From Salinisphaera orenii subsp. halophila YIM 95161 (GTDB taxonomy: Bacteria > Pseudomonadota > Gammaproteobacteria > Nevskiales > Salinisphaeraceae), in NCBI RefSeq assembly GCF_003732545.1, contig NZ_AYKF01000066.1, forward strand, positions 145,105-209,104: a stretch of 64,000 bases of DNA, given 5' to 3'. Position numbers and translations under genes: made by a program. Below the pieces are notes generated by a model. The model saw nothing but the letters and a program-made list of their open reading frames with translations, searched no databases and was not told the origin of the DNA. Positions 56,942-64,000 of this stretch are shown piece by piece (position 1 is the first letter of the stretch; each line of letters starts with the position of its first letter).

Positions 56942-58129
56942 CTAGGCCCGCCCGGCCAGGCGCTCGAACCCAGCCTCGAGATCGGCGATGAGATCGTCGA
57001 CATCCTCGAGGCCGACGTGCACCCGCAGCGTCGGTCCGGACGCCTCCCAGACGGTCGCCGAGCGCATGCGCTCGGGGTTGATCGGCAGGATCAGGCTTTC
57101 GTAGCCGCCCCAGGAAAAACCCATGCCGAACAGCGACAGACCGTCAACCATCGCCGCCAGCCGGGCGCGCTCGACCGGTTCCAGCACAAAGGCGAACAGG
57201 CCGCTGGCGCCGCTGAAATCGCGCCTGAACAACGCGTGCTGGGGATGGTCCGCGCGCGCCGGATGGATCACCCGCGCGACCTCCGGCCGGTCCGCCAGCC
57301 AGTCCGCCAGCCGGCGCGCGCTGGCGTCGTGCTGGATCAGGCGCTGGCCCATCGTGCGCAGCCCGCGCAGGCCGAGGTAGATGTCGTCCGGGCCGGCGCA
57401 ATAGCCCATCGCGGCGGCGGTCTTCTTCACGCGCGGGTAGTGCGCCTCGCGGCAGTTGATCACGCCGAGCATGGCGTCGGCGTGGCCCACGAAGTATTTG
57501 GTCGCAGCATGGATGGAGATATCGACGCCGTGGCCGATGGCATCGAAATACAGCGGCGTGGCCCAGGTGTTGTCGGCCAGCACGGCCACACCGTGGCGTC
57601 GCGCGACCGCGGACAGCGCCGGCACGTCGGCGATCTCGAAGGTCAGCGACCCCGGGGCCTCGAGGAACAGCGCCCGAGTCTCGGGACGAATCAGCGCTTC
57701 GAGCGCCTCGGCGGACAGCGTCGGGTCGAAATACTCGGTCTCGACTCCGAAGCCGGCGAGCAGGCCGTCGCAGAGCTTGCGCGTGGGCCCATAGACATTA
57801 TCCGTGACCAGCAGGTGGGCGCCGGATTCGGCCACGCTCATCAGCGCCACCGTGATCGCAGCCAGCCCCGAGCAGGTCGTGACCGCGCCGTGGGCGCCCT
57901 CCAGCTCCGCCACGGCGTCCTCGAAGGCGAACTGCACGGGCGTGCCGTTGCGGCCGTAGTAGATGCCGCGAAACGGATTCGCGGCGGCGTTCTCGAGTGC
58001 GTCCAGCGATTCGAACAACACCGTCGAAGCGTGGTAAACGGGCGGATTGACCATGCCGTGCTGGGCGGCCGGATCACGGCCGGCATGGACGAGGCGGGTG
58101 GCGGTCTTCATGCGGCGCTGGCTTGTCAT
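56942..58129 (-). CDS. metC: Cystathionine beta-lyase (Cys/Met PLP-dependent family)
   Basis: MetC cleaves cystathionine to homocysteine, ammonia and pyruvate in methionine synthesis. The 395-residue enzyme shows NPPVYHASTVLF, FRGIYYGRNGTPVQFAFE, ADNTWATPLYF and IHAATKYFVGHADAMLG with the Schiff-base lysine. GYESLILPINPE with WGGYESL is typical of MetC rather than MetB or MetZ. GGGG lies about five bases before the ATG. It is divergent from the GDPD gene. Confidence 0.9.
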   Translation of the reverse strand: MTSQRRMKTATRLVHAGRDPAAQHGMVNPPVYHASTVLFESLDALENAAANPFRGIYYGRNGTPVQFAFEDAVAELEGAHGAVTTCSGLAAITVALMSVAESGAHLLVTDNVYGPTRKLCDGLLAGFGVETEYFDPTLSAEALEALIRPETRALFLEAPGSLTFEIADVPALSAVARRHGVAVLADNTWATPLYFDAIGHGVDISIHAATKYFVGHADAMLGVINCREAHYPRVKKTAAAMGYCAGPDDIYLGLRGLRTMGQRLIQHDASARRLADWLADRPEVARVIHPARADHPQHALFRRDFSGASGLFAFVLEPVERARLAAMVDGLSLFGMGFSWGGYESLILPINPERMRSATVWEASGPTLRVHVGLEDVDDLIADLEAGFERLAGRA

Positions 58130-58215
58130 CGAATCCCCGTGCTGTCGATTTCACCGGCCGGCCACGACGGAAAGACTATACTGGGCCGCATCAGCCTGCA
58201 GGCCCGTCGTTCACC

Positions 58216-59016
58216 GTGAACCGACATCTGGAAAATCTATTGTCCCACACGCTCGAGCGCGTGCTGACCGGACTGCCCTACCGGCGGCCCGACGCCGCCG
58301 CGCTCGCGCGGGCGCGGATCGTGTCCCACCGCGGCGAACGCGACGGTCGCCACGTCTGCGAGAACACCATCGCGGCCTTCGACCCGGCCGTCGCCGCCGG
58401 CGTGCCCGCGATCGAGTTCGACGTGCGCTACACCCGCGACGACGAACCCGTGGTGGTCCACGACGCCGATCTAAAACGCGTGTTCGGGCGTTCGGACGTG
58501 GTGGCCGACAGCCCCTGGTCCGCCCTGCGGGCGGCCGAGCCCCGCCTGCCGCATCTGGCGAGCGTGCTGGAGCGCTATGCGGGCCGCGCGCATCTGATGA
58601 TCGAACTCAAGACCCGCGGCAGCGAGCGCGCCGAGACGCGACTAGCCGAGCTGCTGGCACCGTTGGCCCCGGTGCGCGACTTCCACCTGCTGTCGCTCGA
58701 CACGACGCTGTTCGAGGGTGCCACCACACTGCCGCAGCGCTGTCACCTGCCGGTGGCCAAACTCAACCTGCCGGCCCTGTTCGACTGGGCGCGGACCCAC
58801 GACTGCGCCGGTCTGGCCGGGCCTTTCGCCCTGCTGCGCGGCCGTCACATCGAAACGCTGCACGCGCGCCGCGCGCTGATCGGCAGCGGCTTCGTGAGCA
58901 CGCCGGCGATGTGTCTGCGCGAGATCGGGCGCGGCGTGGAGTGGATATTCACCAACCATGCCGCGCGCCTGCAACGTGGACTGGACGCTGCGCGCGCGCG
59001 GCTTGCCGCCGTCTAG
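58216..59016 (+). CDS. Glycerophosphodiester phosphodiesterase family protein
   Basis: The 266-residue TIM-barrel protein shows the GDPD signature: IVSHRGERDGRHVCENTIAAF, then AIEFDVRYTRDDEPVVVHDADLKRVFG with the two catalytic histidines and metal acids, and MIELKTRGS. It would hydrolyse deacylated phospholipids to glycerol 3-phosphate and alcohols. No signal peptide is seen, suggesting a cytoplasmic UgpQ-like enzyme. The start is uncertain; I take GTG 58216, because the earlier in-frame start at 58123 would overlap the divergent metC. Confidence 0.87.
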   Translation: MNRHLENLLSHTLERVLTGLPYRRPDAAALARARIVSHRGERDGRHVCENTIAAFDPAVAAGVPAIEFDVRYTRDDEPVVVHDADLKRVFGRSDVVADSPWSALRAAEPRLPHLASVLERYAGRAHLMIELKTRGSERAETRLAELLAPLAPVRDFHLLSLDTTLFEGATTLPQRCHLPVAKLNLPALFDWARTHDCAGLAGPFALLRGRHIETLHARRALIGSGFVSTPAMCLREIGRGVEWIFTNHAARLQRGLDAARARLAAV

Positions 59017-59270
59017 GTAGAACCCTTATCGCGCAGCCGCGCCGGTGGCCGTGCGTGGACAGGAGGACGGGCGCGAGCACCGTCCGGGCCGGCGCTACGA
59101 CCGGCGGCGCGCCACCGATCCGGGACTCGGCTCGCCCGCCGCTCGATATCGGCGCTGCGCGGCCCGGCGACGGTCATGCCCGCAGCCGGCGCCGGACGAT
59201 GGCCGACCGCCTGCGATCGATTGTCACCGGGGCCGCACGACCCGCGGGACGTGCCGACAGAGCCCGGCTC

Positions 59271-60245
59271 CTAGACCGCCGGGCCGAGCACCTCACGCCC
59301 GTGCGGCGCATACAGATCCAGCGCCGGCCCGGCCGGCACGATGCCGGTCGGGTTGATGGTGCCGTGGCTGCGGTAGTAGTGCTGCTTGATGTGATCGAAG
59401 TTCGTGGTCTCGGCGATGCCGGACATCTGATAGAGCTCGCGCAGATAGCCCGACAGATGCGGATAGTCGGCGATCCGCCGCAGATTGCACTTGAAGTGGC
59501 CGACATACACCACGTCGAAGCGCACCAGGGTCACGAACAGCCGCCAGTCGGCCTCGGTGACGCGACTGCCGGCCAGATAGCGTCGCTCCGCCAGCCGCGC
59601 GTCGAGCGTATCCAGCGTGGCGAACAGGGTCTCGAACGCATCCTCGTAGGCGCTCTGCGTGGTCGCGAAGCCGGCCTTGTACACGCCGTTGTTGACGTCG
59701 TGATAGACGCGCTCGTTGACGGCATCGATCTCGTCGCGCAGTTCCGCCGGGTAGTAGTCGCGCTCCGGATGCGCGGCCACCTCGTCGAAGGCGCTGTTGA
59801 ACATGCGCACGATGTCTGCGGATTCGTTGGAGACGATGGTCTCGTGATGGGTGTCCCAGAGCGTGGGCGTGGTGACCCGTCCGGTGTAGCTCGGCGCGGC
59901 CTTCTGGTAGAGCTCGAACAGATGATCGAGCCCGTAGAGCGGATCCGGTATCGCCCCGGGCGCGTCGGAGAAGCTCCAGCCCCACTCGCCCATGTACGGA
60001 TCGACGATGGCCACACCGATCGCCGTTTCCAGCCCCTTGAGCTTGCGCAGGATCAGGGTGCGATGGGCCCAGGGGCAGGCCAGCGAGACATAGAGCTGGT
60101 AGCGCCCCGCCGCGGCGGGAAAACGCGCGTCGGCCGACGGCTCGACCCAGTCGCGAAAACCGGCCGATTCGCGCACGAACCGGCCGCCGTGCGAGGCGGT
60201 GTCGTACCACTGATCCTGCCACTGACCTTCGACGAGCAGTCCCAT
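59271..60245 (-). CDS. yqjG: Glutathionyl-hydroquinone reductase
   Basis: This Xi-class glutathione transferase reduces glutathionyl-hydroquinones. The 324-residue protein has the N-terminal thioredoxin fold with the active cysteine in SLACPWAHRTLI. VTTPTLWDTHHETIVSNESADIVRMFN, EADWRLFVTLVRFD and GTINPTGIVPAGP follow. GGAG lies seven bases before the ATG at 60245. It is four bases after sppA and must be co-transcribed. The 254 bases between it and the GDPD gene hold nothing I recognise. Confidence 0.93.
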   Translation of the reverse strand: MGLLVEGQWQDQWYDTASHGGRFVRESAGFRDWVEPSADARFPAAAGRYQLYVSLACPWAHRTLILRKLKGLETAIGVAIVDPYMGEWGWSFSDAPGAIPDPLYGLDHLFELYQKAAPSYTGRVTTPTLWDTHHETIVSNESADIVRMFNSAFDEVAAHPERDYYPAELRDEIDAVNERVYHDVNNGVYKAGFATTQSAYEDAFETLFATLDTLDARLAERRYLAGSRVTEADWRLFVTLVRFDVVYVGHFKCNLRRIADYPHLSGYLRELYQMSGIAETTNFDHIKQHYYRSHGTINPTGIVPAGPALDLYAPHGREVLGPAV

Positions 60246-60249
60246 GCGA

Positions 60250-62121
60250 TTACTCCGAACGCTGCCGCGAGAGCGCAGCGATACCGGCGTCGGCACTGCT
60301 CACGCGGCAGAAACAATGGGCGTAGCGGTGATGCGGATCGTTGAGCCCGGTACGCAGCCAGGCCAGCGCTTCGTTGTCGACGAGACCGGACAGCCAGGCC
60401 GGCATCCACGCCGCTTCGGTGTGCGCGGACAGGAACTGACGCACGAGCGTGCGCCAGTCGGCCGGCGGCTGCATCGGCTGCAGCGCGTAGTCGCCGGGCT
60501 CCAGGTCGGCGAGCTTGGCGGCGGCGTCACGCGCGTCGACGAACCCGCCGAGGCTGTCGATCAACCCCAGCCGCTCGGCGTCGGCGCCGCTCCAGACCCG
60601 GCCTTCGGCGATGCGCCGCACCGCCGACTCCTCCATGTTGCGGGCGTCGGCGACATGGCCGACGAACGTGTCGTAGCCCCGCTCGACCCCGGTCTGGAAG
60701 ATCGTGCGCGCGGTCTCCGACAACGGCCGGTCGATGCGCATCAGGCCCGACAGCGGCGTGGTGCCGACGCCGTCAGTGTGAATGCCGAGCTCGTTCAACG
60801 GCTCGTCGATCGTGGGCACGATGCCGAAGATGCCGATCGAGCCGGTGATGGTCGACGGCTGCGCCCAGATCTGGTCGGCGTTCATCGACACCCAGTAGCC
60901 GCCCGAGGCGGCCACGCCGGCCATCGACACGACCACGGGCTTGCCGGCCGCCCGCGTGCGGGCGATCTCGCGCCGGATCCTTTCCGAGGCCGTGACCGAG
61001 CCGCCCGGCGAATTCACCCGCAGCAGCAGCGAAGCGACGTGCTCGTCGCGGCGGGCATCGGCGATCAGACGCGCGATGGTCTCGCCGCCGGCCGAATCGG
61101 CCACGCTCTCGCCGTCCACGATGGCGCCCTCGATCACCACGAGTGCCACGCGGTTGTCGGTGCGCGGCGCGGTCTGTTCCGTATCGGTCGCGGCGAGATA
61201 GTCGGCCTGGTTGATCTGGCTGAAACTGCCATGCGCGTCGTCGCTGCCCACGCGCTCGCGCATCGCCTCACGGACATCGGGCAGCGCGGCGACGGTGTCC
61301 ACCAGGCCGGCCTCGTGCGCCATGCGGGCGGCGTTGCCGTCCATGGCCTCGAGCGTGTCGGCAAAATCCTCGATATAGGCTGAAACGTCCTCGGCGCTGT
61401 AGTCGCGCGTGGCGCTGATCGACTCGCGATAGGTGCGCCAAAGCGAACTCATCCACGCCTGATTGGCCGCCCGGGCCTCGGGCGACATGTCGTTGCGAAT
61501 GAACGGCTCCACATAGGACTTGTACTCGCCCACGCGAAACACGTTGATCGTGACCCCGAGCTTGTCCAGCGCTTCCTTGTAGTAGTTGCGGTAGACCCCG
61601 TAGCCCGGCATGAACACGAAGCCGAGGGGATCCAGATAGATCGTGTCTGCGTGGCTGGCGAGCGCGTACTGCGACTGATCGTAGGACGGCGACCAGGCGA
61701 CGACCGGTTTGCCGGACTGCTTGAAGCGATCGATCGCGGCAAGCAGATCCTGCACCTGGCCCGGCTGCGCGGCACCGAGCTCGTCGAGCTTGAGGAAAGC
61801 CAGCTCGATGCGATCGTCGTCTCGCGCGCGATCGAGTGATTCGACGAGATCGCGCACCACCGACTGACGCTGCGGCTCGGAGAACACCGCGCCGAGCACG
61901 TTGCCCACACCCCGGCTGTCCTGCTCGACCAGGTCGCCGACGGGGGCCCAGACCAAGGCGCTGCCCTGCGGTACCGACACCTGCGGCCCGCTGAAGAACG
62001 CCAGATAGATCCCCGCAGGCACGATCAGCAGCAACACCAGCAGCACGAGCGCGTACAACAGCGCGATCGTGCGCCAGATGCCGCCAAACAGGCGGCGGAG
62101 GAAGGACGGCTTTTGCGCCAC
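60250..62121 (-). CDS. sppA: Signal peptide peptidase SppA, 67K type
   Basis: SppA is an inner-membrane serine protease that degrades cleaved signal peptides. The 623-residue protein has one N-terminal membrane segment (about 18-40) and two tandem ClpP-like domains, the long (about 67K) form. The second domain carries LLRVNSPGGSVTASE and SMAGVAASGGYWVSMNAD with the nucleophilic serine; the first should supply the lysine. The start is a GTG with GGAG five bases upstream. It is divergent from trxB. Confidence 0.94.
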   Translation of the reverse strand: MAQKPSFLRRLFGGIWRTIALLYALVLLVLLLIVPAGIYLAFFSGPQVSVPQGSALVWAPVGDLVEQDSRGVGNVLGAVFSEPQRQSVVRDLVESLDRARDDDRIELAFLKLDELGAAQPGQVQDLLAAIDRFKQSGKPVVAWSPSYDQSQYALASHADTIYLDPLGFVFMPGYGVYRNYYKEALDKLGVTINVFRVGEYKSYVEPFIRNDMSPEARAANQAWMSSLWRTYRESISATRDYSAEDVSAYIEDFADTLEAMDGNAARMAHEAGLVDTVAALPDVREAMRERVGSDDAHGSFSQINQADYLAATDTEQTAPRTDNRVALVVIEGAIVDGESVADSAGGETIARLIADARRDEHVASLLLRVNSPGGSVTASERIRREIARTRAAGKPVVVSMAGVAASGGYWVSMNADQIWAQPSTITGSIGIFGIVPTIDEPLNELGIHTDGVGTTPLSGLMRIDRPLSETARTIFQTGVERGYDTFVGHVADARNMEESAVRRIAEGRVWSGADAERLGLIDSLGGFVDARDAAAKLADLEPGDYALQPMQPPADWRTLVRQFLSAHTEAAWMPAWLSGLVDNEALAWLRTGLNDPHHRYAHCFCRVSSADAGIAALSRQRSE

Positions 62122-62243
62122 GGTAACTCCAGATTCAAGAACCGCCCCCAGTATCACGGGTGCGGCCGGAATGGCCGTCCCGCGGATGCAAGCCCGCGCG
62201 ACGCGTGGCAGTGTAGCCGCTTGCACACGCGTTCGCGACTTGA

Positions 62244-63326
<1,083 letters not shown>

Positions 63327-63375
63327 TGGGGCCGGCCGCTGGTCGGACGCATCACCGCTGCGGCATGATGCCGTA

Positions 63376-63894
63376 ATGAAGACACCGCCACGCCACCCGC
63401 AGCTGCCGCGCGCGATCGCCGCGGCCCTCGTCCTGGGAGCGGCGCTGCTGGCCGGCTGCAGCAGCGCACCGCCGGTAGAAAACCGGGTGCCGGCCGGCAG
63501 CGCCGAGCGCGAAGCGGTCATTTCGCACGCGCTCGAGCAGATCGGCAAGCCCTATCGCCGCGAGGCGAGCGGGCCGTCGGCGTTCGATAACGACGGTTTC
63601 ATCGCCTTCGTCTACCGCGACGCGCCCGAGCCGCTGCCGGAGGCCGTGCGCGCCCAGCTCGAGGCCGGCACACCGATCGACCTCGCCGATGCCCGGCCAG
63701 CCGATCTCGTCTTCTTCCGGCTGGAGGGTGACGACGATCGGGCGCGGCTGCTCGTGGGGCTCTATCTCGGCGACGAGACGATGCTGATGGCCACGCCCGG
63801 CATTCGCGAGGACGCCGGCGTGCGCCGGCTGGCGCTCGACGAGTACTGGCACCAGCGTCTGGTCGGGGTCATCCGCATCCTGCCGCTGCGCTAA
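63376..63894 (+). CDS. NlpC/P60-like lipoprotein lacking catalytic residues
   Basis: The 172-residue precursor has a lipoprotein signal ending LLAGC (Cys28). The rest aligns with NlpC/P60 endopeptidases: IGKPYRREASGPSAFDNDGFIAFVYRD corresponds to the region holding FDCSGF, and ARLLVGLYLGDETMLMATPG to the HVGIYLG...HA region. The cysteine position is Asn72 and the first histidine position Leu126, so peptidase activity is not expected. It may be a structural or regulatory pseudoenzyme. Assignment rests on pattern similarity. Confidence 0.68.
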   Translation: MKTPPRHPQLPRAIAAALVLGAALLAGCSSAPPVENRVPAGSAEREAVISHALEQIGKPYRREASGPSAFDNDGFIAFVYRDAPEPLPEAVRAQLEAGTPIDLADARPADLVFFRLEGDDDRARLLVGLYLGDETMLMATPGIREDAGVRRLALDEYWHQRLVGVIRILPLR

Positions 63895-63896
63895 CG

Positions 63897-63935
63897 GCTG
63901 TCGACGCGTCATGCGCGCCCGCACCGAGCGCTAGC
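63897..63935 (+). repeat. Fragment related to the 55.2-kb element
   Basis: 63909-63932 matches 55221-55244 at 21 of 24 positions (TCATGCG.GCCCGC.CC.AGCGCT). Similarity fades after 63935. It again begins directly after a stop codon. With the window ending at 64000, it cannot be told whether more of the element follows. Confidence 0.55.
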
Positions 63936-63969
63936 CCGGATATTGCACCAAACAGAACGGCGAAGCCGG

Positions 63970-63975
63970 TATAAT
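63970..63975 (+). promoter_or_regulatory. TATAAT -10-like element at the right edge
   Basis: A perfect TATAAT lies in an AT-rich run leading out of the window. TTGCAC occurs 21 bases upstream, too far for a standard -35. It may serve a gene beyond the window. Confidence 0.3.
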
Positions 63976-64000
63976 CTCTTTAGTAACAACCAATTACTTA

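Overview
This window is chromosomal DNA of a high-GC gammaproteobacterium with a halophile's gene set: ectoine synthesis (ectABC), a Na+-pumping NADH:quinone reductase gene (nqrA, partial), a Na+-coupled symporter and a K+/H+-type antiporter. Gene order around ftsH-folP-glmM-tpiA-secG-tRNA-Leu, grpE-dnaK-dnaJ-dapB-carAB and smpB/ssrA is that of Gammaproteobacteria. The combination suggests a Salinisphaera-like organism. That placement is inference from gene content; no marker such as 16S rRNA is present.

Layout. 0.0-7.9 kb (mostly minus strand): nqrA (cut by the window edge), tRNA-Leu(GAG), secG, tpiA, glmM, folP, terminator, ftsH, rlmE, then yhbY (plus) and greA. 8-12 kb: bioA, ubiA, divergent gshA, then a decayed copy of a repeat family. 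12.2-14.3 kb: an ECF sigma / anti-sigma pair facing a DUF4168 secreted-protein gene across two matching GGAACC-N16-CGTT promoter-like motifs. 14.3-16.5 kb: queH, a small membrane protein, an AI-2E-family transporter. 16.5-23.4 kb: carA-carB-ectA-ectB-ectC in one direction, closed by a strong terminator. 23.5-28.4 kb: grpE-dnaK-dnaJ-dapB with two sigma-32-like promoters. 28.5-36.2 kb: nadK, recN, bamE, rnfH, an NSS symporter in the place usually held by ratA, smpB, tmRNA and an antiporter. 36.2-45.4 kb: DUF1249, ppsR/ppsA, a sulfurtransferase-DMT-metallohydrolase operon, a GGDEF/EAL protein and a CinA-like protein. 45.5-52.2 kb: an isocitrate dehydrogenase carrying a C-terminal CBS pair, grxD, orphan hyuB, a superoxide dismutase gene, argD-argF. 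52.2-55.5 kb: ergothioneine genes egtD / egtC-egtB, then a 269-bp inverted-repeat-bounded element. 55.5-64 kb: nadC, metC, a GDPD, sppA-yqjG, trxB and a degenerate NlpC/P60-like lipoprotein.

Systems. Osmoprotection (Ect), redox buffering (GshA, Egt, TrxB, GrxD, SOD, YqjG), protein quality control (DnaK system, FtsH, tmRNA-SmpB, SppA, BamE) and central metabolism (Icd, PpsA, CarAB, ArgDF) dominate. No prophage, CRISPR array or complete insertion sequence was seen. The observations most worth a second look are the Icd-CBS fusion, the TA-flanked repeat family at three gene 3' ends (gshA, egtB, the NlpC-like gene), the divergent ECF promoter pair, and ectA, which has no conventional in-frame start codon.
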